From the NCBI GenBank assembly GCA_033961575.1, contig CM066740.1, positions 61,077,213 through 61,141,212 of the forward strand: a stretch of DNA of 64,000 nt. Direction: 5' to 3'. This document shows, piece by piece, positions 34,411-45,760 of the stretch. Position numbers and translations under genes: made by a program. The notes below the pieces were generated by a model. That model was not told where the DNA came from. It worked only from the letters and a program-made list of their open reading frames with translations, and made no database searches. Source of the stretch: Aselliscus stoliczkanus. Its lineage: Eukaryota; Chordata; Mammalia; Chiroptera; Hipposideridae. Position 1 is the first letter of the stretch, and each line of letters starts with the position of its first letter.

Positions 34411-34860
34411 TTCAACTGATTTCTAATTATTAATTTTGTAATCTGCTACTTTAATGAATTCATTTATCAGTTTTAATAGCTTTTTTTGTGTGTGGACTCT
34501 TTGTGGTTCTCTGTATGTAGTATCATGTCATCTGCAAATAATAACAGTTTTACTTCTTCCTTTCCAATTTGGATGCCTTTATTTCTTTTCTTTGTCTTAT
34601 TGCTGTGTCTAGGACTTCCAATACTGTGTTGAATAAACGTGGTGAAATGGACATCCTTTTCTTGTTTTTAGTCTTAAGGGGAATGGTTTTAGCTTTTCCC
34701 CATTGAGATGATATTAGCTATGGGTTTGTCATATATGGCCTTTATTATGTTGAGATATGTTCCCTCTCTTCCCACTTTGATGAGAGTTTTTATCATAAAT
34801 TGATGCTGGATTTTGTCAAATGCTTTTTCTGCATCTATTTATATGATATTATGGTTTTTA

Positions 34861-34964
34861 TTTTTTTTTTGAGGGCAATGTCACCGGCCCTCATATGTGG
34901 GACGCCAACCGGAGCCACTGACTTCCCAAGCCAGCGCTTAACCACTGAGCCACTCGGCCGGCCC
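34861..34964 (-). mobile_element. SINE-A
   Basis: T run, then GAGGGCAATGTCACCGGCCC to 'cactcggccggccc'. Flanked by TATGGTTTTT (34850 and 34965), the same target that flanks the young L1. Confidence 0.92.
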
Positions 34965-35492
34965 TATGGTTTTTTTTGGGTTTTTTTTTTATATATATAC
35001 TTTTAATTAGCTTCAGATGTACAACAAAGTGCAATAGTTATACTTTTTACCCCTCAAAGTGACAATCCCCCTCCCCCAATTCTCCCCTCCCACTCCCCAC
35101 CCCCATATCATACTATCTATTACAATTCCTTTGACTCCGTTCCACCATATAATCCACATCCCATGGCTGTCTATATATTCAATTACTGTTGGCATACAAT
35201 ATTATACAACATCAATTTCAGGTATACTAGTGCCGTGATCAAGCCTCTACTCCATCCATGAAGTGGTCTCCCTAACAAAACATGTGACCATCGGACACCC
35301 CACACAATTTTAACAACATTATATTCCCTGAACTCTCTTTCATATCCCTGTGACAATACTGTAGTTACCTATTTATGCTGTCTAATCCTTTCCCCTTCTC
35401 CCTCATCCCCACCCCTCTCCCAACTAGCAACCCTGTTTTTCCTCTATATCTATGAAACTATTTCTGTTTCTTATGCTCATTCATTCAGTTTT

Positions 35493-38400
35493 TCAAATTA
35501 CACATATAAGTGAGATCATGTGGTATTTGTCTTTCTCTGACTGACTTATTTCACTCAACATAATAGTCCCTAGGTCCATCCATATCGTTGCAAGTGGTAC
35601 AATTTTATTCTTCTTTATACTGGAGTAATACTCCATTGTATAAATGTACCACAGTTTCTTAAGCCAGTCATCTACCGATGGGCATTTCTGTGGTTTCCAA
35701 GTCTTGGCTATTGTAAATAGCGCTGCAATAAACATAGGGGTGCATATAGTTTTTCAAATTAGCATCTTGGATTCCTCTGGGTAGATTCCCAAGAGTGGAA
35801 TTGATGGGTCATACGGCAGTTCCATTTCCAGTGTTTTGAGATACCTCCATACTGATTTCCATAATGGCTGCACCAATTTGCAGTCCCACCAACAGTGCAC
35901 CAGGGTTCCCTTTTCTCCACACCCTCGCCAACACTTGTTGTTTGTTGATTTGTTGATGATAGACATTCTGACTGGAGTGAGGTGGTATCTCATTGTGGTT
36001 TTTATTTGCATTTCTCTGATGATTAGTGAGGTTGAACATTTTTTCATATGCCTGTTGGCCATCTGTATGTCCTCTTTAGAGAAATGCCTCCTCATATCCT
36101 CTGCACATTTTTTAATTGGGTTGTTTGTTTTTTTGGTGTTGAATTGCATGAGTGTTTTATAAATTTTGGATATCAACCCCTTATCAGATATATCATTGGC
36201 AAATATCTTCTCCCATTCAGTAGGCTGCCTTTTTGTTTTATTGATGATTTCCTTTGCTGTGAAAAAACTTTTAAGTTTGATGTAATCCCATATGTTCATT
36301 TTTTCTTTCATGTCCCTTGCCCGAGGGGATATATCGGTAAAAATATTACTCAGGGTAATGTCTGCAAACTTACTCCCTATATTTTCTTCCAGGAGTTTTA
36401 TAGTTTCAGGTCTTACATTTAAGTCTTTAATCCATTTTGAGTTTGTTCTCGTATATGGTGTAAGTAGATGGTCTATTTTCATTTTTTTGCACGTGTCAGT
36501 CCAATTTTCCCAGCTCCATTTATTAAATAGACTATCGTTACTCCAGTGTAAATTCTTGCTTCCATTATCATAGATTAAATGACCGTATGTAGATGGGTTT
36601 ATTCCTGGGCTCTCTATTCTGTTCTATTGGTCTATGTGTCTGTTTTTATGCCAATACCATACTGTTTTGATTGCTGTAGCCTTGTAGTGTGTTTTGATGT
36701 CAGGTAGTGTGATGCCTCCCACTTTGTTCTTATTTCTCCACATTGCTGTAGCTATTCGGGGTCTTTTGTGGCTCCATATAAATTTTAGGATTCTATGTTC
36801 TATTTCTGAGAAAAATGTCCTTGGTAGTTTGATTGGAATTGCATTGAATCTATATATTGCTTTAGGAAGTATTGACATTTTAACTATATTAATTCTTCCT
36901 ACCCATGAGCATGGTATGTATTTCCATTTATTTGTATCTTCTTTGATTTCTCTCTTCAGAGTCTCATAATTTTGTGAGTACAGGTCTTTTACTTCTTTAG
37001 TTAAATTGATTCCTAGATATTTTATTGTTTTTGAAACAATTGTAAAAGGGATTGATTTCCTGATTTCTTCTTCTGATAGTTTATTATTGGTGTATAGAAA
37101 TGCAACTGATTTCTGAATATTAATTTTGTATCCTGCTGCCTTACCAAATTCGTGTGTCAGTTCTAGCAGTTTTTTGGTGGAGTCTTTGGGATTCTCTATA
37201 TATAGTATCATGTCATCTGCATATAATGACAATTTTACTTCCTCTTTTCCAATTTGGATGCCTTTTATTTCATTTTCTTGTCTGATTGCTGTGGCTAGAA
37301 CTTCCAGAACTATGTTAAATAGAAGTGGTGAAAGCGGGCAGCCTTGTCTTGTTCCTGATCTTAAGGGGAAAGCTTTCAGCCTTTCCCCATTGTGTACGAT
37401 GTTTGCTGTGGGCTTATCATATATGGCCTTTATTATGCTGAGGTATGATCCCACTATTCCCACTTTGTTAAGAGTCTTTATCATAAATGGCTGCTGGATT
37501 TTGTCAAATGCCTTTTCTGCATCTATTGATACGATCATATGATTTTTATTTTTCATTTTGTTAATGTGATGTATTACGTTAATTCATTTGTGGATATTGA
37601 ACCAGCCTTGCATACCAGGAATGAATCCCACTTGATTGTGGTGTATGATCTTTTTAATGAGATGGTGAATTCGATTTGCTAGTATTTTGTTGAGAATTAT
37701 GGCATCTATATTCATTAGTGATATTGGCCTGTAGTTTTCCTTTTTTGTAATATCTTTGTCTGACTTAGGAATCAGGGTGATAGTGGCTTCATAGAAAGAG
37801 TTTGGGAGCCTTCCCTCCTTCTGTATTTTTTTGGAATAGTTTGAGGAGAATAGGTACTAATTCTTTTTTGAATGTTTTGTAAAATTCAACTGTGTATCCA
37901 TCGGGTCCAGGACTTTTGTTTGTGGGAAGATTGTTGATTACTGATTCAATTTCTTTGGCAGTAATCAGTCTGTTCAGAGTTTCTGTTTCTTTTTGGTTCA
38001 GACTTGGTAGATTGTATGCTTCTAGAAATTTATCCATTTCTTCCAGATTGTCGAATTTGTTAGCATATAGTTGTTCATAGTATTATCTTAAAGTTTTCTG
38101 TATTTCTGTGGTATCTGTTGTCACTTCTCCTCTTTCATTTCTGATTTTATTAATTTGGGTCCTCTCTCTCTTTTTCTCGGTTAGTCGTGCTAAGGGTTTG
38201 TCGATTTTGTTTATCTTTTCAAAAAACCAACTCTTGGTTTCATTGATCTTTTGTATTGTTTTTTTGTTTTCTATTTCATTTATTTCTGCTCTGTTCTTTA
38301 TTATTTCCTTCCTTATGCTCCTGTTAGGCTTGTTTTGCTGTTTTTGTTTTTTTTCGAGTTCCCTTAGGTGTAGAGAGAGTCTGTTGATTTGAGATTTTTC

Positions 38401-39324
38401 TTCCTTCTTTAGGTAGGCCTGCACTGCTATGAACTTCCCTCTTAGGACTGCTTTCGCTGCATCCCAGAGATTTTGGGTCATGGTGTTTTCATTTTCATTT
38501 GTCTCGAGGTATCTTTTGATTTCCTCCTTGATCTCATTTTTGACCCACTCACTATTTAGAAGCATGTTATTTAGCTTCCATGTATTTGTAAGCTTTCCAG
38601 ATTTCTTGTTATAATTGATTTCAAGTTTCATAGCATTGTGGTCAGAGAAGACACTTGATATGATTTCAATCTTCTTAAATTTGTTGAAACTTGTTTTGTG
38701 GCCTAACATGTGGTCTATGTTGGAGAATGTTCCATGGGCACTTGAGAAGAATGTATATTCTGTAGCATTGGGGTGAAATGCTCTAAAAATATCAATTAAA
38801 TCCAGCTGGTCTAAAGTGTCATTTAAGTCCACTATGTCCGTGTTGATTTTCTGTCTGGAGGATCTGTCCATTAGTGACAACGGGGTGTTGAAGTCCCCTA
38901 CTATGATAGTGTTACTGTTGATGTCTGCCTGTATGTCTGTCAGGATCTGTTTTATATATTTAGGAGCTCCTATATTGGGTGCATAGATGTTTACTAGGGT
39001 TATGTCCTCTTGTTGAATTGATCCCTTTATTATTATGTAGTGCCCTTCTTTGTCTTTTATTGTAGTCTTCATTTTAAAGTCTATTTTGTCCGAAATAAGT
39101 ATTGCTACTCCAGCTTTTTTCTCATTTCCATTTGCATCAAATATCTTATTCCATCCCTTTACTTTCAGTCTATCTGTGTCTTTTGATCTGAGATGAGTCT
39201 CTTGTAGACAGCATATGCATGGGTCCTGTTTTCTTATCCACTCAGCAACTCTGTGTCTTTTGATTGGAGCATTTAGCCCATTCACATTTAAGGTAATTAC
39301 TGATAGGTGAATATTTATTGCCAT
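35493..39324 (-). pseudogene. ORF2 of the young L1 (endonuclease and reverse transcriptase), 4 stops and 1 frameshift
   Basis: ORF2p nicks target DNA and copies the L1 RNA at the nick. The ATG at 39324 gives [18 protein letters not shown]. Endonuclease motifs are intact: QETH (catalytic Glu, about residue 43), [23 protein letters not shown] and the SDH motif near residue 229. The first 413 residues are open, up to a TAA at 38083 (GAA-type codon expected). A T-run length change near 37822-37835 shifts the frame. There is a TGA at 37584-37586. The reverse transcriptase block (37556-36627) contains [11 protein letters not shown], with the YADD catalytic site at about 37212-37223, before a TAG at 36624. 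A TGA follows at 35754. The C-terminal cysteine-containing region ([20 protein letters not shown]) and the final part to 35493 remain recognisable. The total of about 1277 codons matches the usual ORF2 length. Breaks are described as seen; no copy here is functional. Confidence 0.92.
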
Positions 39325-39379
39325 TTTGTTATTTGTATTCTTGTCTTCCTGGGTTAGCTTGTTTTCCCCTTTCTTCTGT

Positions 39380-40252
39380 TTAAAAAAGCCCTTTTAACAT
39401 TTCCTGCAGTGCTGACTTGGTGGTAATGAACTCCTTAAGCTTATTCTTTTCTGAGAAGCTCTTTATCTCTCCTTCAATTTTAAGTGATAGCCGTGCTGGG
39501 TAGAACAATCTTGGTTGTAGACCTTTATTTTGTTTCACTTTGAATATCTCTTGCCATTCCCTTCTGGCCTGCAGAGTTTCTGAAGAAAAGTCAGCTGTTA
39601 GTCTTATATGAGTTCCTTTATATGTAACCTGCTCTCTTTCTCTTGCTGCTTTTAGGATTCTGTCTCTGTCTTTAACCTTTGCCATTTTTACTATGATGTG
39701 TCTTGGTGTGGGCCTGTTTGGATTCAGCCTGTTAGGAACTCTCTGTATGTCCTGGGATTGTATGTCGATTTCCTTCACCATGGTAGGGAAGTTTTCAGTC
39801 ATTATTTCTTTAAATACATTCTCAATCCCTTGCTTCTTCTCTTCTCTTTCTGGTATTCCTATGATGCAAAGATTGCTGCGTTTCATGTTGTCCCAGAGGT
39901 CTCTTAAACTATTTTCATTCTTTTTTATTCTTTTTTCTTTTTGTTGTTCCAGCTGGGTGATTTCTGCTATTTTGTCTTCTAATTCACTGATCCTCTCCTC
40001 TGCTTCATCTACTCTACTTGTGATTCCTTCGAGTGTGTTCTTCATTTCAGTTATTGTATTCTTTAGTTCTAACAGGTTGTTTTTTATGGTTTCCCTATCT
40101 TGCTTTATGTCCTCGCTAAGTTACTTAAACATTCTTATCATCAGTGTTCTAAACTCTGTCTCTGAAAGTTTGGATACCTCTGTTTCATTTAGTTCCATTT
40201 CTAGAGTATTCTTCTGATCTTTTACTTGGGACATGTTTCTTTGTTTTCTCAT
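39380..40252 (-). pseudogene. ORF1 of the young L1, one nonsense codon
   Basis: ORF1p is the trimeric RNA-binding chaperone of the L1 particle. The ATG at 40252 starts MRKQRNMSQVKDQK. Codon 44 is TAA (40121-40123) where other copies have GAA after MFK, a single-base nonsense change. From residue 70 the frame is open for 221 residues. It covers the coiled coil (GITSRVDEAEERISELEDKI), the central RNA-recognition region (PRHIIVKMAKVKDRDRILKA) and the C-terminal domain (RREWQEIFKVKQNKGLQPRL) to the stop at 39380. Length 290 codons. The spacer to ORF2 is 55 bp, as usual for L1. Confidence 0.92.
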
Positions 40253-40299
40253 TCTGGCTGTCGTTCTGTGAATGCTTCGATTTATTAGATAGATCACCT

Positions 40300-40367
40300 A
40301 GAAAGAAGAGAAAAGAAAAAAGAAAAGAAAAAAAGGAAAGAAAAAAAAAGGAAAGGGGTTGGGGGGC
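40300..40367. repeat. Purine-only (GAAA-rich) tract
   Basis: About 65 bases of A and G only on the + strand, immediately upstream of ORF1 in the element's sense (there a T/C-only tract). Confidence 0.93.
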
Positions 40368-40516
40368 TCTCTGTCCTCTTTAATATGCAGACCACTTTCT
40401 CAGGGTTGCAGTGAGCTTTCCACAATTAGCTGCTGTGTGCTCTGGAATCATGCTCACTCCCCCCAAAAAAAGAAAAAAAATCTTCACAGGTTGTTGCAGG
40501 TTGTCTGCTACTGAGT

Positions 40517-40845
40517 CTCAGTGAACAGAGTGATTCAGCTGGAGAACACCCGCCCTGCGTTTCCCTGGCAACACAGCTGAAGCAGGGCAGAGGGCGGGGA
40601 TCCAAGGCGGCTTACGCACTCCTGCATCTCAGTGAGCAGCCTGATAGAGCCGGAGGGCACCCACCCGGCGTTTCCTTGGAAAAGCAGCACAGGCAGGGCG
40701 GTGGGTGGGGACCCAAGGCCGCTCACACACTCCTGTGTCTCAGTGAGCAGCCTGATGGAGCTGCAGGGCACCCGCCAGGTATTTCCCTGGCATTGCAACA
40801 CAAGCAAGACGGAGGGTGGGAATCCAAGGCCGCATACGCGTGCAC
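40517..40845 (-). repeat. Three tandem 5'UTR monomers, period 111 bp
   Basis: Units begin CTCAGTGAACAG (40517), CTCAGTGAGCAGCCTGAT (40628) and CTCAGTGAGCAGCCTGAT (40739). All contain 'tttcc-tgg' and end 'ccaaggc-gc'. The alternating CG/CA tract follows the last unit. Confidence 0.85.
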
Positions 40846-41517
40846 GCATACACGCACGCACGCACTCATGCACGCACGCACTCCTGCGCCAAGTTCACCA
40901 GACCAATGGGATCCTGGCTGTGACCCTCTGTGGGCGGAACCAACCCTGAAAAATTGGCGGCCTCCTGTACGCCGCTCGTGTGCAAGCTCCGCACCAGTGG
41001 AACAACAATCCCAAAACCTCCAGCTTCTGCACCAAAGGTGCTCAGTTCAGTCCCTCCGCACAGGCTCCTGGGCCCAGCTCACACAGCTACTCACTCCGAC
41101 AGGAACCGGGTGAGTGCTCACCAGTGAGCGAACCCGTGCGCCGGCCCCACTGGTTCTCCAGCTGCCCCCAGCCTCACCGAGCCGAGCAAAGAGAGTCCTC
41201 ACTAATTTCTACTGCCCACTATCATGGAACTCCTCTTCCTGGCAAACAACTCTGGGCTAGTGAGCTCGTTGTGGGGCCGGAGGGTCTCTCCCCCAACCAG
41301 AGAAGCCTCCCCACACAGCTGGGGCGTCCCTCACGGGGTTCACCCTCTCTCGTCGGTGCCCCTCCTACCAGACTTGACGTGGCCTCCTCTTTAGGTCCTT
41401 CATTTAGAGGTTCTGTTCATCTAATGTTCAAGGGACTCCCGAGGTTAAATGTTGCATAAATTATTTGTAATTTTGATGTGATCCTGGGAGGCAGTTCAGA
41501 GAGCATCCATCTATTCT

Positions 41518-41525
41518 GCCATCTT
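41518..41525 (-). promoter_or_regulatory. YY1-like site at the L1 5' end
   Basis: In element sense the first bases read GGGGAGTTCCGGTAAGATGG, containing AAGATGGC, the YY1 core found at the start of other mammalian L1s, where it sets the transcription start. Equivalent AAAATGG(C/T) cores occur at 15551-15557, 46411-46419 and 62951-62957 at the starts of the HAL1-like copies. Confidence 0.6.
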
Positions 41526-42104
41526 ACCGGAACTCCCCTATGGTTTTTATTTTTAAATTTCTTTATATTGTACATCACGTTAATTGATTTGTACATAGTG
41601 AAACAAGCTGAATCCCAGGAATAAATCTCACTTCATCCTGGTGTATGATCTTTTCAGCGTATTGCTGAATTCAGTTTGCTGCTATTTTGTTGAGGATTCT
41701 TGTATCTATATTCATCAGGAATATTGCCCTATAATTTTCTTTTTTTATAGTGTGTTTGTCTGGTTTTGAAATCACGATAAGATTTGCCCCATAAAATGAG
41801 TTTGGGAGCTGTCCTTTCTCTTGAAATAGTTTTAGGAGGATACCTGTTTGTTCTTTGAATGTTTGGTAAAATTCACCTGGATTGGTCCAGCATTCTTGTT
41901 TGTTAGGAGATTTCTGATTACTGAAAGATTTCATTGTCAGTAATTTTTTTTTCCGATTTTCTGATTTGCTTGATTCAGTCTTGGAAACTTGTATGCTTCT
42001 AGTAATTTATCCACTTTTTTCAGATTGTTTAATTTGTTGGCGTATAATTGTTCACAGTATTTTCTTGTAATCCTTTGTATTTCTGTTATTTCAGTTGTCA
42101 CATC

Positions 42105-42189
42105 TCCTCGGCAGTGTCACTGGCCCTCAGAACCTGGGCCGCTGGCTTCCCAGGCCAGCGATTAACCACCACGCCACTCGGCCGGCCCT
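42105..42189 (-). mobile_element. SINE-A, tail-less partial copy
   Basis: GGCAGTGTCACTGGCCCTCA to 'cactcggccggccc' but with an internal loss (no 'tatgtgggatccgaa' part) and no poly-T. Confidence 0.85.
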
Positions 42190-43794
42190 CTCTTTTGTTT
42201 TCTTGATGAGTCTGGTTAAAGTTTTAACAATTTTGTTTATCTTTTCAAAGTACCAGATGTTGGTTATTTTGTATCATTGATTATTTTGTATTTTCTTTAG
42301 ACTTCTATTTATTTTGACTCTGATTTTTATTATATCCTTCCTTTTACACAATTTGTGCTTTGCTGTTTTTTTTCCTAGTTTCTATAGGTGTAAGGTTAGA
42401 TTGTTTAAGGGATTTCTCTTGTTTCTTGAATTAGGCCAGTATTGCTATGAATTTCCCCCTTAAGATTGCTTTTGCTTTGTCCCATAGATTTGGGTCATTG
42501 TGTTTTTACTTGTCTCAGTATATCTTTTGATTTCCTATTTGATCTCACTGTTAGCCCATTCATTGTTTAGTGTATATATATATAGGTATAGATGTAGATA
42601 TGGATATTTGATTTCTAGTTTCATAACATTGTGGTTGGATACGATGCTTGATATGATTTGAATCTTAAATTTATTGAGACTTCTTTTGTAGCCTAACGTG
42701 GTTTATTCTGGAAAATATTCCATGTGCATTTGAAAAGAATATATATTCTGCTGCGTTGGGGAGCAATACTCTTAAAATATCAATTGAATCTGTCTGATCT
42801 ACTGTGTCATTTATGGTCACTGTTTCATTGTTGATTTTGTGTCTGGAAGATCTATCCATTGATGTTAATATGGGTGTGAAAGTCTCCTGCTGTGACTGTA
42901 TTACTGTTGATTTTTCCCTTTATATTGCTCAATATTTGCTTTATATATTTAGGTGGTCCTATATTAGGTGCATAAATATTTACAAGGGTTAAATCCTCTT
43001 GTTGAACTGATCCCTTCATTATTATGAAATGTTATTCTTTTTCTCAGGTTATAACCTTTGTTTTTTGTTTGTTAGTTTGTTTGTTTATTAGTTTCAGGTG
43101 TACAACACAATAAAATAGTTACACTCTTTACCCCCCAAAGTGACAACCCCCTCCCCCAGTTCGCCACCCCACTTGCCCCCCATATCATACATATCTATTA
43201 CAATTCCTTTGACTCCCTTCCACAGTATACACCACATCCCATGACTATCTATATATTCAGTTACAGTTGGCATACAATATTATATAACATCAGCTTCAGG
43301 TGTACAGGGCAGTGATCAAGCCTCTACTCCATCCATGAACTGGTCTCCCTAACAAGACATGTGACTATCTGACACACCACAAAATTTTTACAACATTATT
43401 ATATTCCCCAAACTGTGTTTCATATCCCTGTGGCAATGTTGTAGTTGTCTATTTATGCTGCCTAATCTCTTCCCCTTCCCCCTTATCCCCACCCCCCTCC
43501 CAACTAGCAACCCTCAGTTTTCCCTCTATATCTATGAGTCTGTTTACTTTGATCGTTCATTCAGTTTTTCAGATTCAACATATAAGTGAGATCATATGGT
43601 ACTTGTCTTTCTCCGAATGACTTATTTCACTTAACATAATAATGTCTTCATAACATTATCAATTACATTCCCAGAACTGCCCCCGTATCCCTGTGGCAAC
43701 ATTATAGTCCCCAATTTCGCTGTCCAAAACCTTCCCCCTCTCCCTCATCCCTACTCCCTCCCAGCCAGCAACCATAACTTTTTCCTTTATCTCT

Positions 43795-44382
43795 GCTTCA
43801 TATGACTTCAATCTTCTTAAATTTACTGAGACTTGTTTTATGGCGTAACGTGGTCTATCTTGGAAATAAACCATGTGCACTTAAGAAGAATGTATATTCT
43901 GTTTTTTCAGGGTAAAATGCTCTAAAAAAATCAACCAAGTCCAGCTGGTCTAAAGTGTCATTTAAGGCCTCTCTTTCTGTGTTGATTTTCTGTCCAAAGG
44001 GTCTGTTCATTGGAGACAATGGGGTGTTGAAGTCCCCTACTATGATAGTGTTTGCTGTTGATCTCTGTATTTATGTTTGTCAAAATCTGCTATATGTAAT
44101 TAGGAGTTCCTATGTTGGGTTCATAAATGTTTATTAGGGTTATAGTGCCCTTCTTTGACTTTTATTGTAGTCCTTTTAAAGTCTATTTTGTCCAAAATAA
44201 GTATTGGTACTGCAGCTTTTTTTCCCCCTCATTTCCACTTGCATGAAATATCTTCTTCCATCTGTAAACAGCATATACATGTGTCCTATTTTCTTATACA
44301 CTCAGCCACTCTGTCTTTTGATTGGAGCATTTAGCCCATTCACATTTAAAATGATTATTGTTAGGTGCATATGTATTGCCAT
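43795..44382 (-). pseudogene. ORF2 endonuclease fragment of HAL1-like copy 2
   Basis: Same extent and same 47-bp deletion (at 44262/44263) as copy 1: the QETH catalytic Glu region is missing, the frame is shifted, and the sequence ends at the same junction to UTR sequence ('ctgcttcatatgacttcaat'). Confidence 0.82.
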
Positions 44383-44438
44383 TTTGTTATTTGTATTCCT
44401 GGTCTTCCTGGGTTAGCATTTTTACCCCTTTCTTGTCT

Positions 44439-45309
44439 TTAAAAAAGCCCTTTTAACATTTCTTGCATTGCTGGCTTGCTGGTAATGAATTCCTTAAGCT
44501 TATTCTTTTCTGAGAAGCTCTTTATTTCTCCTTCAATTTTAAGTGATTGACGTGCTGGGAAGAGCAATCTTGGTTGTAGGCCTTTATTTTGTGTCACTTT
44601 GAATATCTCTTGCCACTCCCTTCTGGCCTGCAGAGTTTCTGTAGACAAGTCAGCTGTTGGTCTTATAGTCGTTCCTTTGTATGTAACCTGCTGTCTTTCT
44701 CTTGCTGCCTCTAGAATTCTGTCTCTGTCTTTAACCTTTGCCATTTTAACTATGATGTGTCTTGGTGTGGACCTGTTTGGGTTCAGCTTGTTTGGAACCC
44801 TCTGCACTTCCTGGGCATGTATGTTGATTTCCTTCATCAGGGTAGGGAAGTTTTCAGTCATTATTTTTTCAAATACATTCTCGACCCCTTGCTTCTTCTC
44901 TTCTCCTTCTGGTATTCCTATGAGTCAAAGGTGGTTGTGCTTCATCTTGTCCCATAGGGCTCTTAAACTATTTTCATTGTTTTTTATTCTTTGGTCTTTT
45001 TGTTGTGCCAACTGGGTGATTTCTACTATTTTGTCTTCCAAATCGCTGATCCACTCCTCTGCTTCATCTACTCACTGTTGATTCCTCAAGTGTGTTCTTC
45101 ATTTCAGTTATTGTATTCTTTAGTTCTAACTCTTTGTTTTTTATGATTTCTCCATCCTTCCTTATATACTCACTAAGTTTATTGAACATTCTTATCATCA
45201 GTGTTCTAAACTCTGTCTCTGAAAGGTTGGATCCCTCTCTTTCATTTCGTTCTATTTCTGGAGGTTTCTTCTGATCTTTTACTTGTGACATGTTTCTTTG
45301 TTTCCCCAT
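44439..45309 (-). pseudogene. L1 ORF1 of HAL1-like copy 2, frame broken near 45064
   Basis: ATG at 45309 (MGKQRNMSQVKDQKK). The first 82 codons are open to a stop at 45064, caused by a small length change in the coiled-coil start. The last 140 codons (44861-44439) are open from MTENFPTLMKEINIHAQEVQ through PRHIIVKMAKVKDRDRILEA to QEMLKGLF. The RNA-binding and C-terminal domains are therefore preserved. Confidence 0.85.
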
Positions 45310-45549
45310 TCTGGCTGTCGCTCTAGGATTGCTTTGATGTATTAGATAGATCACCAGGAGAGCCCTGGCTGGATCATGAAGGCACACAGCTCACGGCCCA
45401 ACACACCCAGGAAAACTCCCAGTTTCAGCCTGTCCCAATCAGCTGCTCGCAGATCTGGCTGAGCAGCCTGACATCCAATCACCAGCCTGGCAACTCTGCA
45501 AGTGCACTGTGGAGAGCGGGGACCTGAGGCGGCTTGCACACTCCCGCCT

Positions 45550-45760
45550 CTCAGTGAGCAACCTCTTGGATCCGGAGCATGCCGACGAGGCATTTCCCTG
45601 GCAACGCAGAACAAGCCGTGCGGAATGTGGGGATCCAAGGTGGCTCATGCACTCCCGGGTCTCAGTGAGCAGCTTGTTTGAGCCAGAGGGCACATGCCCA
45701 GCATTTCCCTGCAACGCAGTATAAGCCGGGCAGAGGGTGGGGATCCAAGGCCGCATGCGC
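45550..45760 (-). promoter_or_regulatory. Two tandem promoter monomers of HAL1-like copy 2
   Basis: Units start CTCAGTGAGCA at 45550 and 45661 (period 111), followed by a CG/CA alternating tract (about 45752-45782). A YY1-like CCGCCATTTT lies at 46410-46419. Confidence 0.75.

Larger units (their letters stand above)
34978..41538 (-). mobile_element. Young, structurally complete L1 (about 6.56 kb)
   Basis: Sense order: 5'UTR 41538-40253 with monomers, ORF1 40252-39380, 55-bp spacer, ORF2 39324-35493, 3'UTR 35492 to about 34990 and a T-rich (poly-A complement) end at 34971-34990. The target duplication TATGGTTTTT occurs at 34965 and 41539, inside L1-T ORF2. Lengths of ORF1 (290 codons) and ORF2 (about 1277 codons) are close to those of active mammalian L1s. 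It has one nonsense codon in ORF1, and four nonsense codons plus one frameshift in ORF2, so it is inactive but recent. Confidence 0.93.
40253..41538 (-). promoter_or_regulatory. 5'UTR/promoter of the young L1
   Basis: About 1.29 kb of higher GC and CpG content than its surroundings. It holds three 111-bp tandem monomers (40517-40845), an alternating purine-pyrimidine tract (about 40832-40895), a pure A/G tract close to ORF1 (40300-40367) and a YY1-like site at the transcription start. It is shared in overall order with the 5'UTRs of the three HAL1-like copies. Confidence 0.8.
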
